A stretch of DNA of 60,344 bases from Sphingomonas sp. SCN 67-18 (GTDB lineage: Bacteria; Pseudomonadota; Alphaproteobacteria; Sphingomonadales; Sphingomonadaceae): assembly GCF_001724715.1 (NCBI RefSeq), contig NZ_MEFG01000006.1:1-60344 (forward strand). The letters are read 5' to 3'. Every line of letters starts with the position of its first letter. The stretch's first letter is position 1. Of this stretch, positions 1 through 10,497 are shown in pieces. Under the pieces are notes generated by a model. The model saw only the letters and a list, made by a program, of their open reading frames with translations. It was not told where the DNA came from and searched no databases. Both the position numbers and the translations under genes were made by a program.

Positions 1-528
1 GACGGCCGAGCCGGCGACGATCGGAATATTGTCGCCGTCAAAGTCATACTTCGACAGCAGCTCGCGGATCTCCAGCTCGACCAGCTCGAGGATCTCGGGG
101 TCGTCGACCAGGTCGACCTTGTTCAGGAACACGACCATCTGCGGCACGCCGACCTGCTTGGCGAGCAGGATGTGCTCGCGGGTCTGCGGCATCGGGCCGT
201 CGGTGGCGGACACGACCAGGATCGCGCCGTCCATCTGCGCGGCGCCGGTGATCATGTTCTTCACATAGTCGGCGTGGCCCGGGCAGTCGACGTGCGCATA
301 GTGGCGCTTGCCGGTTTCATATTCGACGTGGCTGGTCGCGATCGTGATGCCGCGCTCGCGCTCCTCGGGAGCCTTGTCGATATTGGCATAGTCGACGAAC
401 GTCGCGCCGCCGGTTTCGGCCAGAACCTTGGTGATCGCTGCCGTCAGCGAGGTCTTGCCATGGTCGACGTGACCGATGGTGCCGATGTTGCAATGCGGCT
501 TGGACCGCTCGAACTTAGCTTTCGCCAT
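1..528 (-). CDS. tuf: Elongation factor Tu, N-terminal part (runs off window)
   Basis: GTPase that carries aminoacyl-tRNA to the ribosome. The 176 visible residues begin [12 protein letters not shown] and hold the full set of GTPase motifs: GHVDHGKT (residues 19-26), RGITI (59-63), DCPGH (81-85) and NKVD (136-139). The protein is cut by the window edge within or just after the G domain; the usual length is about 395 residues. It is the last gene of the str operon, 88 bases downstream of fusA on the same strand. Identification is certain. Confidence 0.98.
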   Translation of the reverse strand, partial: MAKAKFERSKPHCNIGTIGHVDHGKTSLTAAITKVLAETGGATFVDYANIDKAPEERERGITIATSHVEYETGKRHYAHVDCPGHADYVKNMITGAAQMDGAILVVSATDGPMPQTREHILLAKQVGVPQMVVFLNKVDLVDDPEILELVELEIRELLSKYDFDGDNIPIVAGSAV

Positions 529-616
529 TGCTTTCCTACCTTCTTAGTCAAAATTGATCGGTCGATCGCCCTGCGAGACGCCCGCGAACCGAGCGCACAT
601 AAGGGCAGTTTTCGAA

Positions 617-2692
<2,076 letters not shown>

Positions 2693-2737
2693 GATCTTAG
2701 ACTCCGATATCGGGAGGGAGCACCCGGCTCCCACCCG

Positions 2738-2748
2738 ACCCTAGGGGA
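2738..2748. promoter_or_regulatory. ACCCTAGGGGA palindrome-core motif before fusA
   Basis: An 11-base sequence with the palindromic core CCCTAGGG lies 46 bases upstream of the fusA start. The identical 11 bases occur just upstream of pdhC (5805-5815). CTAG is usually scarce in GC-rich bacterial genomes, so two identical copies before translation-start regions stand out. No function is known to me; a regulator site or an mRNA-level element is possible. Confidence 0.3.
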
Positions 2749-2754
2749 TGAAAC

Positions 2755-3225
2755 TTACCAGCGATAATGGCTGAAGGCGCGGTTCGCTTCCGCCATGCGG
2801 TGCGTGTCCTCACGCTTCTTCACCGCATTGCCGCGATTGTTCGACGCATCCAGCAGCTCGCCGGACAGGCGGGCCGCCATGGTGTGCTCGGAACGGGCGC
2901 GCGCCGCGGCGATCAGCCAGCGAATGGCCAGCGCCTGCGAACGGTCCGCGCGGACCTCGACCGGCACCTGATAGGTGGCGCCGCCGACCCGGCGCGAGCG
3001 GACCTCGATGCCCGGCTTCACATTGTTCAGCGCATCGTGGAACACCTGCACGGGGTCCTTCTTGGCGCGCTGCTCGACGGTGTCGAGCGCGCCATAGACG
3101 ATGCTTTCAGCGACGGACTTCTTGCCGTCCAGCATGACGCTGTTCATGAATTTCGACAGAACCAGATCGCCAAATTTGGGATCGGGCAGGATTTCCCGCT
3201 TTTCGGGACGACGACGACGAGACAT
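2755..3225 (-). CDS. rpsG: 30S ribosomal protein S7
   Basis: Primary 16S rRNA-binding protein that nucleates the head of the small subunit. The 156 residues begin [12 protein letters not shown] and include the family stretches [14 protein letters not shown] and [17 protein letters not shown]; length matches the family. Second gene of the str operon, 48 bases after rpsL and 62 bases before fusA. In enterobacteria S7 represses this operon; nothing in this sequence tests that here. Confidence 0.98.
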   Translation of the reverse strand: MSRRRRPEKREILPDPKFGDLVLSKFMNSVMLDGKKSVAESIVYGALDTVEQRAKKDPVQVFHDALNNVKPGIEVRSRRVGGATYQVPVEVRADRSQALAIRWLIAAARARSEHTMAARLSGELLDASNNRGNAVKKREDTHRMAEANRAFSHYRW

Positions 3226-3273
3226 TTTCTATTCCCTCTTAACTTCAGCCGGTGATCACAGGATCGCCGCGGC

Positions 3274-3645
3274 TTACTTCGGACGCTTGGCGCCGTACTT
3301 CGAGCGAGATTGACGACGGTCCTTGACCCCCTGGGTGTCGAGCACGCCGCGCAGGACGTGGTAGCGCACACCGGGAAGGTCGCGGACGCGACCGCCGCGG
3401 ATCAGCACCACGCTATGCTCCTGAAGGTTGTGGCCTTCACCGGGAATATAGCTGATGACTTCGCGGCTGTTCGTCAGGCGAACCTTGGCAACCTTGCGAA
3501 GCGCCGAGTTCGGCTTCTTCGGGGTGGTCGTGTAGACGCGGGTGCAAACGCCCCGCTTCTGGGGGTTGGCATCCATCGCCGGAGACTTGGAATTCTCTTT
3601 CTGGAGCACGCGGCCCTTGCGGACCAACTGGTTAATCGTTGGCAT
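3274..3645 (-). CDS. rpsL: 30S ribosomal protein S12
   Basis: Decoding-centre protein of the small subunit, 123 residues starting [12 protein letters not shown]; an in-frame ATG further upstream adds a non-homologous tail and was rejected. The universally conserved segment [13 protein letters not shown] (residues 40-52) keeps Lys43. At residue 88 the loop reads [12 protein letters not shown], with Arg where most bacteria have Lys. Arg at this site is a known streptomycin-resistance substitution in other species. First gene of the str operon; its promoter must lie in 3646-3840. Confidence 0.98.
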   Translation of the reverse strand: MPTINQLVRKGRVLQKENSKSPAMDANPQKRGVCTRVYTTTPKKPNSALRKVAKVRLTNSREVISYIPGEGHNLQEHSVVLIRGGRVRDLPGVRYHVLRGVLDTQGVKDRRQSRSKYGAKRPK

Positions 3646-3840
3646 GAAGCCCTTCACCTTTTGCAAAAAGTTACTTTGCTGAAGCCCGCGCAATTTGAAT
3701 ACGAAAATAACCCGGCGGCCAGACTGGCCCCCCAGGCCTTCACACGCATCAGCAATGTTCAAGCTCGCCTGCTCCAGGATACGATCCGGGCAAAACCCGG
3801 AGTCGGCTCCGCAGGCAGAGCGGGCCTATAACGATGGAGT

Positions 3841-3933
3841 CGATGCCGGTCAACCGCGCCCGGGCGTCGCTGCGATGCCGGGCAACCGCGCCGGGGCGGC
3901 GGCGCGATGCCCGTCAACCGCCCCGGCGGCGCA
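3841..3933. repeat. Three imperfect 31-bp tandem repeats
   Basis: Three copies of a unit of the form CGATGCCGGTCAACCGCGCC start at about 3841, 3873 and 3904, spaced about 31 bases. The third copy carries CCGTCAACCGCCCC. They fill the gap between the end of the M28 peptidase gene and the promoter side of rpsL. The rest of 3646-3840 shows no gene and probably holds the str operon promoter. Confidence 0.6.
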
Positions 3934-3942
3934 CCACGCGGT

Positions 3943-5253
3943 TCAGCGCGGCGCGGCCCCGCCGAAGGTGACGATGCTCTCCGCCCCGTCGGCGGACAGC
4001 GATCCCACGCCGACGAAATGGTCGTCGATGATCACGCCGGGCAGCACCATCTCGGTCGCGCTGGTGTCGCGGCTGTCGGTCCATTCGCTGCGGTCGGCCC
4101 GCCGCCAGTGGACGCGGTATCCGGCCGCGCCCGGCACCGCGTCCCAGCGCAGCCGGGTGTCGGTGGCCAGCGCCCCGTCCGCCACCACCACCGCCGGCGC
4201 GGCGGGCGCGCGCGCCAGTTCACGGGCCAGCGCCACGTTCAGCGCGGTGATGCGGGCGAGATAGGGAAAGTCCATCCGGTCGATGGTGTCGCCGTAAACC
4301 CGGCCGTTCTCGGTCCGCAGGTCCTGGTGCTGCCAGTCGTAATTCTCCACGCCCACGGTGAAGCGCACGGCGGGGTAGCCCGCCTCCAGCATCGGCAAAT
4401 GGTCGCCGCCGCGCCCGAAACGGTCCGGCCGGCGGATGGCGAACACCTCCAGCCCGATGCCGGGGTTGGCCGCGCCCACCCGCACCGCCGCCTTGGCCAG
4501 CGCGCGCGACGGGCCGTCATCCTCGCCGCCATTGCCGCGCCGCGCCTTCGCGCCGTCCGCCGCCTCCGACGCGCGGATGCCCTCGCTGAACACGCGCACC
4601 CGGTCCGCGACGACGCGGCCGTCCTGCCCCCGGCTGTTGCCGACGATGTCGTTGTTGAACGATCCGCTCACCGTCCACCCGCGCGCCTTGGCGGTGCGGG
4701 CCAGCAGCACCCCGCCCAGCAACCCCTGCTCCTCGCCGGAAAGCAGCGCATAGACGATGGTCGCGTCCAGCTTCTCCTTCGACAGCAGCCGCGCCGCCTC
4801 GATCACCAGCGCAACCCCGGAGCCGTCGTCATTCGCCCCCGGCGCGTCGCTGGTCGCGTTCATCACGTCGCTCACCCGGCTGTCGATATGGGCGGTGATG
4901 ATGATCACCCGGCCGGGATCGCCCGTGCCGCGCTGGATGCCCAGCACGTCGACGATGTCGACCCCGTCGGGCGCGCGCGGAACGGTGAAGCGGTCGGCCA
5001 CCGTCTCCACCGTGATGCAGCCGCCGCACGCCTTGCCGATCTCGGCAAAGCGCCCGGCCGCCCAGCGCCGGGCCGCGCCGATGCCGCGCTTCGGGTCGGT
5101 GGCGGAAGAAAGGCTGTGGCGCGTCCCGAAATCGACCAGCGCCTGCACCGTCGCCTTCAGTTCGGCGGGGTCGGGCTGCGGGGCCGGGGCGGACGCCGCA
5201 TGGGCGGCGGCGGAAAGGAAGAAGGATGCGGTTGCGACCAATATTATTTTCAT
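3943..5253 (-). CDS. Exported M28-family zinc metallopeptidase
   Basis: Predicted aminopeptidase of the M28 family, 436 residues, with a cleavable signal peptide (MKIILVATASFFLSAAAHA), so it should work in the periplasm or outside the cell. Family metal-site motifs are visible: ITAHIDS, GANDDGSGVA and SGEEQGLLG, with a later DHLPM segment. The C-terminal 80 residues (TRLRWDAVPGAAGYRVHW onward) look like a fibronectin type III fold. The start overlaps the stop of the upstream UspA gene as TGATG, so the two are probably translated together. The open frame extends far upstream into pdhC/lpdA, but that part is antisense shadow. Substrate unknown. Confidence 0.9.
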   Translation of the reverse strand: MKIILVATASFFLSAAAHAASAPAPQPDPAELKATVQALVDFGTRHSLSSATDPKRGIGAARRWAAGRFAEIGKACGGCITVETVADRFTVPRAPDGVDIVDVLGIQRGTGDPGRVIIITAHIDSRVSDVMNATSDAPGANDDGSGVALVIEAARLLSKEKLDATIVYALLSGEEQGLLGGVLLARTAKARGWTVSGSFNNDIVGNSRGQDGRVVADRVRVFSEGIRASEAADGAKARRGNGGEDDGPSRALAKAAVRVGAANPGIGLEVFAIRRPDRFGRGGDHLPMLEAGYPAVRFTVGVENYDWQHQDLRTENGRVYGDTIDRMDFPYLARITALNVALARELARAPAAPAVVVADGALATDTRLRWDAVPGAAGYRVHWRRADRSEWTDSRDTSATEMVLPGVIIDDHFVGVGSLSADGAESIVTFGGAAPR

Positions 5254-5708
5254 CAGCTCAGCCTGTCGATCGCCTCCCCGCCCAGCGATCCGGGTATGAT
5301 CATCACCGGGCAGGGCATCGATCCGGCGTCGGATCCGGTGAAGTGGGCGACCAGCGGACCCGGCGCCCCGGTTGCGGCGGCGCCCAGCACAAGCGCGGCG
5401 ACGCCGGGATTCTCGGCCAGCACGGCGCGGACCACGGCCACCGGCTCGCCCTGCCGCACGGTGATGGCGGGGCGGATGCCGGCCTCCTCCATCAAGGTGC
5501 CGGCGGCGCCCGCCACCAGCGCCTCGGCGCGCAGCCGGGCCTCCTCCTCGATGGTCGCCTGCACGCTGCCCCACTGGACGAACTCGACCGGCGGGATCAG
5601 CGCCAGGATCAGCACGCCGCCGCCGGTCTTGGCGGCGCGACGCGCGGCGAAGCGCAGGGCGATGCCGGCCTCCTCGGTTTCGTCCACCACAACCAGATAG
5701 ATGCGCAT
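5253..5708 (-). CDS. Universal stress protein (UspA family)
   Basis: Cytoplasmic stress protein of 151 residues with the alpha/beta UspA fold: an opening strand MRIYLVVVDETEEAGIALRF, a long helix pair in the middle, and an end strand CPVMIIPG. The start was put at MRIYLVVVDE because the family begins at this strand; the reading frame could start 17 codons earlier. The usual ATP-binding GxxG-9-G(S/T) motif is weak (GAAATG followed by FTGSDAGS), so nucleotide binding is uncertain. Overlaps the M28 gene start by one base. Confidence 0.8.
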   Translation of the reverse strand: MRIYLVVVDETEEAGIALRFAARRAAKTGGGVLILALIPPVEFVQWGSVQATIEEEARLRAEALVAGAAGTLMEEAGIRPAITVRQGEPVAVVRAVLAENPGVAALVLGAAATGAPGPLVAHFTGSDAGSMPCPVMIIPGSLGGEAIDRLS

Positions 5709-5804
5709 GCGCGGTTCTCCCCGGTCGCGGAAACTGCGGCATGATCGCGCTGGACGCAAGCCGCGCGCTTGACCGTGGTTTCCGCTTGGTCGAGAGAGGC
5801 CCGA

Positions 5805-5815
5805 ACCCTAGGGGA
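5805..5815. promoter_or_regulatory. Second ACCCTAGGGGA motif, before pdhC
   Basis: Exact 11-base copy of the motif upstream of fusA, here 23 bases before the pdhC start codon and just ahead of its ribosome-binding region (AAGAGGA). The location in both cases is close to a start codon of a core metabolic gene. Function unknown. Confidence 0.3.
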
Positions 5816-5838
5816 ATCGTAAGAGGATCGCCGCGCAC

Positions 5839-7146
5839 ATGCCTATCGAACTGAAGATGCCCGCCCTGTCCCCGACGATGGAGGAAGGCACGCTGGCCAA
5901 ATGGCTGGTCAAGGAAGGCGATGCCGTGAAGGCGGGCGACCTTCTGGCGGAAATCGAGACCGACAAGGCGACGATGGAGTTCGAGGCGGTCGATGAAGGC
6001 ACGATCGGCACGCTGCTGGTCGCCGAGGGCACGGACGGCGTCAAGGTCGGCACCGTCATCGCGACCATCCTGGAAGAAGGCGAGGAGGCCGGTTCGGCCC
6101 CCGCCGCCAAGAGCGCGCCCGCGCCCGCGCCTGAAAAGAAAGCCGAGGCGGCACAGCCCGCCGCGGCCCCTGCGACCCCCGCCGCCCCCCCGGCTCCCGC
6201 GGCGCCGGCAGCCCCCGCCGCCCCCGCCCCCCGGGCGGCTGACGGAGACCGGGTGAAGGCCAGCCCGCTCGCCCGCCGCCTGGCGGAGGCGAAGGGCATC
6301 GATCTCGCCTCGCTGAGCGGCTCCGGCCCCAATGGCCGCATCGTCAAGGCGGACGTCGACGGCGCATCCGGCGCCCCGGCCCGCCCGGCCGCCGCCGCCG
6401 CACCGGCTTCCGCCCCCGCCGCGGCCCCGGCCCCGGCCGCGCCCGTCACCAGCGATATCCCGCATGAAGCGGTCAAGCTCTCCAACATGCGCAAGACGAT
6501 CGCGCGCCGCCTGACCGAATCGAAGCAGCAGGTGCCGCACATCTACCTCACCGTGGACATCCGGCTGGACGCGCTGCTCAAGCTGCGCAGCGAGTTGAAC
6601 GCCGCCCTCGCCGGCCGCGATCTCAAGCTCTCGGTCAACGATCTGCTCATCAAGGCGCTCGCCGTGGCGCTGGTCCGCGTGCCGGAATGCAATGTCAGCT
6701 ACACCGGCGACCAGCTGCTCAAATATCACCGCGCCGACATCTCCGTGGCGGTGTCCATCCCCAACGGCCTGATCACGCCGATCATCACCGGCGCGGACGC
6801 GAAAAGCGTCTCCGCCGTCGCGGCCGAGATGAAGGAGCTGGCCCAGCGCGCCAAGGACGGCAAGCTGCAGCCGCATGAATATCAGGGCGGCACCGCCAGC
6901 CTGTCGAACATGGGCATGTTCGGCATCAAACAGTTCGACGCGGTCATCAACCCGCCCCAGGCCATGATCATGGCCATCGGCGCGGGCGAGACGCGTCCCT
7001 ATGTCATCGACGGCGCGCTGGGCATCGCGACGGTGATGAGCGCCACCGGCAGTTTCGATCACCGCGCGATAGACGGGGCAGACGGCGCACGGCTGATGAA
7101 GACATTCAAGGAGCTGGTGGAAAATCCGCTGGGCCTGGTCGCCTGA
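5839..7146 (+). CDS. pdhC: Pyruvate dehydrogenase E2, dihydrolipoamide acetyltransferase
   Basis: Core subunit of the pyruvate dehydrogenase complex, 435 residues; it transfers the acetyl group from lipoate to CoA. Order of parts: lipoyl domain 1-80 with the lipoylated Lys43 in ETDKATME; an Ala/Pro-rich linker 84-136; the E1/E3-binding domain 139-173 ([15 protein letters not shown]); a second Ala/Pro linker; and the catalytic domain to the end, with His408 and Asp412 in FDHRAIDG. The [17 protein letters not shown] opening points to the PDH rather than the oxoglutarate complex. Followed 39 bases later by the E3 gene. The E1 genes are not in this window. Confidence 0.95.
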   Translation: MPIELKMPALSPTMEEGTLAKWLVKEGDAVKAGDLLAEIETDKATMEFEAVDEGTIGTLLVAEGTDGVKVGTVIATILEEGEEAGSAPAAKSAPAPAPEKKAEAAQPAAAPATPAAPPAPAAPAAPAAPAPRAADGDRVKASPLARRLAEAKGIDLASLSGSGPNGRIVKADVDGASGAPARPAAAAAPASAPAAAPAPAAPVTSDIPHEAVKLSNMRKTIARRLTESKQQVPHIYLTVDIRLDALLKLRSELNAALAGRDLKLSVNDLLIKALAVALVRVPECNVSYTGDQLLKYHRADISVAVSIPNGLITPIITGADAKSVSAVAAEMKELAQRAKDGKLQPHEYQGGTASLSNMGMFGIKQFDAVINPPQAMIMAIGAGETRPYVIDGALGIATVMSATGSFDHRAIDGADGARLMKTFKELVENPLGLVA

Positions 7147-7185
7147 CCGCCCGGCTTCCCGTCTATCCTGTATCGGAGACCCCCT

Positions 7186-8598
7186 TTGCCTGACACTTAT
7201 GACCTTATCGTCCTCGGCTCCGGCCCCGGCGGCTATGTCGCCGCGATCCGCGCGGCCCAGCTCGGCCTGAAAACCGCGATCGTCGAGCGCGAGAATCTCG
7301 GCGGCATCTGCCTCAACTGGGGGTGCATCCCCACCAAGGCGCTGCTGCGCTCGGCCGAGATCTTCCATTATATGCAGCACGCCAAGGATTACGGCCTCGC
7401 CGCCGCGTCGATCAGCGCGGATCTGGACGCGGTGGTGAAGCGCTCGCGCGGCGTCGCCAAGCAGCTCAATCAGGGCGTCACCCACCTGATGAAGAAGAAC
7501 AAGATCGCCGTCCACATGGGCACCGGCACGCTCACCGCGCCCGGCACGCTCGAGGTGAAGGGCGACAAGGGCAGCGAGACGCTCAGCGCGAAGCACATCA
7601 TCGTCGCCACCGGCGCACGGGCGCGCGACCTGCCCTTCGCCCCCGCCGACGGCAAGCGCATCTGGACCTATCGTCACGCCATGGTGCCGGCGGAAATGCC
7701 GAAGAAGCTGCTCGTCATCGGCTCCGGCGCGATCGGCATCGAATTCGCCAGCTTCTATAATGATATGGGCGCGGAGGTGACGGTCGTCGAAATGCTCGAC
7801 CGCATCGTGCCGGTGGAAGATGCGGACGTCTCCGCCTTCCTTGAAAAGGCGCTGAAGAAACAGGGCATGACGATCCTGACAGGCGCGGGCGTGGAGGAGC
7901 TGAAGGCGACGGCCGGCGGCGTCTCGGCAAAGATCAAAACGAAGGACGGCAAGGTCCAGGCGGGCGATTACAGCCACGCCATCGTCGCCATCGGCATCGT
8001 CCCCAATACCGAGGGGCTGGGGCTGGACACGCTGGGCGTGAAGACGACCAGGGGCCATATCGACACCGATCCCTATTGCCGCACCAGCGTGAAGGGCCTG
8101 TGGGCGATCGGCGACGTCACCGCGCCGCCCTGGCTGGCGCACAAGGCCAGCCATGAAGGCGTCATCGCGGCGGAAGCCATCGCGCAGGAACTGGGCAACA
8201 AGGATGCCCACCCCCACCCGATGGACGCGCGCAACATCCCCGGCTGCACCTATTGCCACCCGCAGATCGCCAGCGTCGGCCTCACCGAGGCGAAGGCGAA
8301 GGAAGCCGGGCATCAGGTGAAGGTCGGCAACTTCCCCTTCATCGGCAACGGCAAGGCGATCGCGCTGGGCGAGGCGGAAGGCTTCATCAAGACGGTGTTC
8401 GACGCGAAAACCGGCGAACTGCTCGGCGCGCACATGGTGGGCGCCGAAGTGACCGAACTGATCCAGGGCTATACCGTCGGCAAGACGGCGGAACTGGTGG
8501 AGGAAGATTTCATGCACACCGTCTTCCCGCACCCGACGCTCAGCGAGATGATGCACGAAAGCGTCCTCGCCGCTTACGGCAAGGCGCTGCATATCTAG
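7186..8598 (+). CDS. lpdA: Dihydrolipoamide dehydrogenase (E3)
   Basis: FAD flavoprotein that reoxidises dihydrolipoamide with NAD+, 470 residues. The FAD-binding GSGPGGY lies at 11-17, the redox disulfide is Cys42/Cys47 in GGICLNWGCIPT, a second Rossmann motif GSGAIGIEFA serves NAD, and the C-terminal His449/Glu454 pair sits in HPTLSE. The start is a TTG at 7186 (MPDTYDLIVLGSG); no ATG fits the family start. Directly downstream of pdhC, so it most likely serves the PDH complex. Confidence 0.95.
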   Translation: MPDTYDLIVLGSGPGGYVAAIRAAQLGLKTAIVERENLGGICLNWGCIPTKALLRSAEIFHYMQHAKDYGLAAASISADLDAVVKRSRGVAKQLNQGVTHLMKKNKIAVHMGTGTLTAPGTLEVKGDKGSETLSAKHIIVATGARARDLPFAPADGKRIWTYRHAMVPAEMPKKLLVIGSGAIGIEFASFYNDMGAEVTVVEMLDRIVPVEDADVSAFLEKALKKQGMTILTGAGVEELKATAGGVSAKIKTKDGKVQAGDYSHAIVAIGIVPNTEGLGLDTLGVKTTRGHIDTDPYCRTSVKGLWAIGDVTAPPWLAHKASHEGVIAAEAIAQELGNKDAHPHPMDARNIPGCTYCHPQIASVGLTEAKAKEAGHQVKVGNFPFIGNGKAIALGEAEGFIKTVFDAKTGELLGAHMVGAEVTELIQGYTVGKTAELVEEDFMHTVFPHPTLSEMMHESVLAAYGKALHI

Positions 8599-8626
8599 GG
8601 CGGCAAACCGCAATTTGGATGAGAAC

Positions 8627-9589
8627 ATGGACGATGCGTCTGATCTTGCAGAGTTGTTGGCATGTCCATGCGATCACAAATCACCGCTCGTCGCGCAGGA
8701 CGGCGCATTTTATTGCGCCGATCCTGCGTGCGCGCACGCGGTGGGCGGCAAGCCATTCTCGCGCGTGAACGGCATTCCTGTCCTGATTTCGTTCGATCAT
8801 TGCGACACCATCTGCAACGAAGCTCGATATCAGGCTCTGGAAACCTCCTTCTATGTTCCTCGACGCCAGCAGAATATGGCGTCGCGGCTGAAAAAGCTTC
8901 TCGCTGGCGACAGCGATGTAACGCTATCCAATTGCGCCCGCTTCCTGACGGAAGTCAGACAGAACAGCGCACGCCCCAAAATCCTCGTGATCGGATCCGG
9001 AACGAAGGGCCAGGGGACAAACGCGCTGTGGGAAAGTTCCGATATAATAAGAACGGGAATCGATATCTATCCAAGCGATACGACCGATTACATCGCCGAT
9101 GCCCATTATCTTCCTTTCCGGAACGAGAGCTTTGACGGCGTATGGATCCAGGCCGTTCTGGAACATGTTGCTGATCCCAATGCGGTCGCCGAAGAAATCC
9201 ATCGCGTCCTGAAACCGGATGGCCTGGTTTATGCGGAAACACCATTCATGCAGCAGGTGCATGAAGGCGCCTATGATTTCCAACGCTTCTCCGTATCAGG
9301 GCATAGATATCTGTTCCGGCGGTTCGAACAGATCGCCATAGGGGGCAATAAAGGCCCGGGCACCGTTCTCGCATGGGCGATCCGTTATTTTATCTGGGGC
9401 TTGTTCCGAAGCCGAAAAGTCGCAGTATTGCTTTCCTATCCTTTCCTGATGATTTTACGGCTGGCCGATAGATTCACCGACAAGCGCGCGCTGTGGGACG
9501 GGCCGTCGGGCGTATTCTTCCTCGGCCGCAAGAGCAACGTCACGATCCGGCAGGAATCATTACCCGATCTGTACCGCGGATTTCAGTGA
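8627..9589 (+). CDS. SAM-dependent methyltransferase with N-terminal zinc ribbon
   Basis: Class I methyltransferase of 320 residues. A small N-terminal domain has four cysteines (13, 15, 30, 35) spaced like a Trm112-type zinc ribbon; a Rossmann domain follows with the SAM loop VIGSGTKGQG and the Methyltransf_11 stretch LEHVADPNAVAEEIHRVLKP. A C-terminal hydrophobic stretch (WAIRYFIWGLF and VLLSYPFLMIL) suggests membrane contact. ATG 8627 follows a GGATGAG ribosome site; a TTG four codons earlier is the alternative. Base composition is clearly lower in GC than the neighbours, hinting at transfer. Overlaps the next gene as TGATG. The substrate is unknown; lipid or glycan methylation is possible. 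Confidence 0.85.
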   Translation: MDDASDLAELLACPCDHKSPLVAQDGAFYCADPACAHAVGGKPFSRVNGIPVLISFDHCDTICNEARYQALETSFYVPRRQQNMASRLKKLLAGDSDVTLSNCARFLTEVRQNSARPKILVIGSGTKGQGTNALWESSDIIRTGIDIYPSDTTDYIADAHYLPFRNESFDGVWIQAVLEHVADPNAVAEEIHRVLKPDGLVYAETPFMQQVHEGAYDFQRFSVSGHRYLFRRFEQIAIGGNKGPGTVLAWAIRYFIWGLFRSRKVAVLLSYPFLMILRLADRFTDKRALWDGPSGVFFLGRKSNVTIRQESLPDLYRGFQ

Positions 9590-10221
9590 TGGCCGTCCAT
9601 TCCGCGCCTGCGCCAGCGTTGCGGAACACAGCACCCGTCATCGGCCTTTTATTGCTTGCGGCGGCGTGCCTCGCCGGCTGGTGGATCGCCCGGCACGGCT
9701 CGCCGGGCTTTGACGGCCCGGTCATCGCCGCCCTCGCCGGGTTCAGGGACCATGCCGGTTTCTGGCTGGCCGTCACCGCCCTGGGCGACGGCTGGTTCCG
9801 CATCGCGCTGCTCCTGCTCGCCGCCGGCTGGCTGCTGCTCAGCGCCCGCCGCCGCGATGCGCTGATGCTGCTCGCGGCGAGCGGCGGCGAGATGCTGGTC
9901 AACAGCGCCCTCAAACAGCTTTTCGCCCGCGCCCGGCCGGATCTGCTCGCCCATCTCGATCCGGTCAGCTCCTACAGCTACCCCAGCGGCCATGCCGCCC
10001 ATTCGACGACGCTCTACCTGCTGCTCGCGCTGCTGCTGGCGCCGCGCACGGCCCGCCCCCTAGCGGTCGGGGCGGCTGCATTGCTGGCCGGCGCCGTCGG
10101 CCTGTCGCGCATCATCCTCGGGGTCCACTGGCCCAGCGACGTGATCGGCGGCTGGGCGGTCGGGCTGGGCTGCATGCTGGCGGCATGGGCGTTCGCCCGG
10201 CCCCGCCGCCTTCACGATTGA
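9589..10221 (+). CDS. PAP2-family membrane phosphatase
   Basis: Integral membrane acid phosphatase, 210 residues, with about six hydrophobic segments. All three catalytic motifs of the PAP2 family are present: K(109)QLFARARP, PSGH (132-135) and SRIILGVH (173-180). Such enzymes dephosphorylate lipid phosphates such as undecaprenyl pyrophosphate, phosphatidic acid or PGP. The start ATG overlaps the methyltransferase stop (TGATG), so the pair probably acts on one lipid-linked substrate; that is inference. An ATG-less longer frame upstream was rejected. Confidence 0.9.
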   Translation: MAVHSAPAPALRNTAPVIGLLLLAAACLAGWWIARHGSPGFDGPVIAALAGFRDHAGFWLAVTALGDGWFRIALLLLAAGWLLLSARRRDALMLLAASGGEMLVNSALKQLFARARPDLLAHLDPVSSYSYPSGHAAHSTTLYLLLALLLAPRTARPLAVGAAALLAGAVGLSRIILGVHWPSDVIGGWAVGLGCMLAAWAFARPRRLHD

Positions 10222-10249
10222 CTAAGGATGATGGCGTAGCATCGCGGAC

Positions 10250-10471
10250 ATGTTCCCGTTCCGCCTCAGCCGCATCTTCACCAATCGCTGGCTGGCGCTG
10301 CTGTGGGCGGCGGGCATCTGCTGGATGGCGGCCGACGTCGCCGGCACCGCGCCGGACAAGCCGGACAACGCCGCCGTCACCGACGCCACCGGCGCGCCGG
10401 TGAGCAAGGACGATATCGCCGCCCTGCAACATGCGGTCGAGGATCTGGAAAAGCGCCAGGGCCACCCCTGA
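10250..10471 (+). CDS. Small single-pass membrane protein, unknown
   Basis: A 73-residue protein with one N-terminal membrane helix (WLALLWAAGICWMAADVAG) followed by a polar tail with a short helix (KDDIAALQHAVEDLEKRQ) that looks able to form a coiled coil. It sits 28 bases after the PAP2 gene on the same strand. No family recognised. Codon use fits the neighbours, so it is probably a real gene. Confidence 0.6.
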   Translation: MFPFRLSRIFTNRWLALLWAAGICWMAADVAGTAPDKPDNAAVTDATGAPVSKDDIAALQHAVEDLEKRQGHP

Positions 10472-10497
10472 GCGGCCCCCGATCGGCCGGCGCCCGA

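Noticed and set aside
3943-8628. A very long minus-strand open frame of more than 1500 codons
   Set aside because: Only its last 436 codons are a gene (the M28 peptidase). The rest is antisense to uspA, pdhC and lpdA, whose products are certain; GC-rich codon bias leaves such shadows open.
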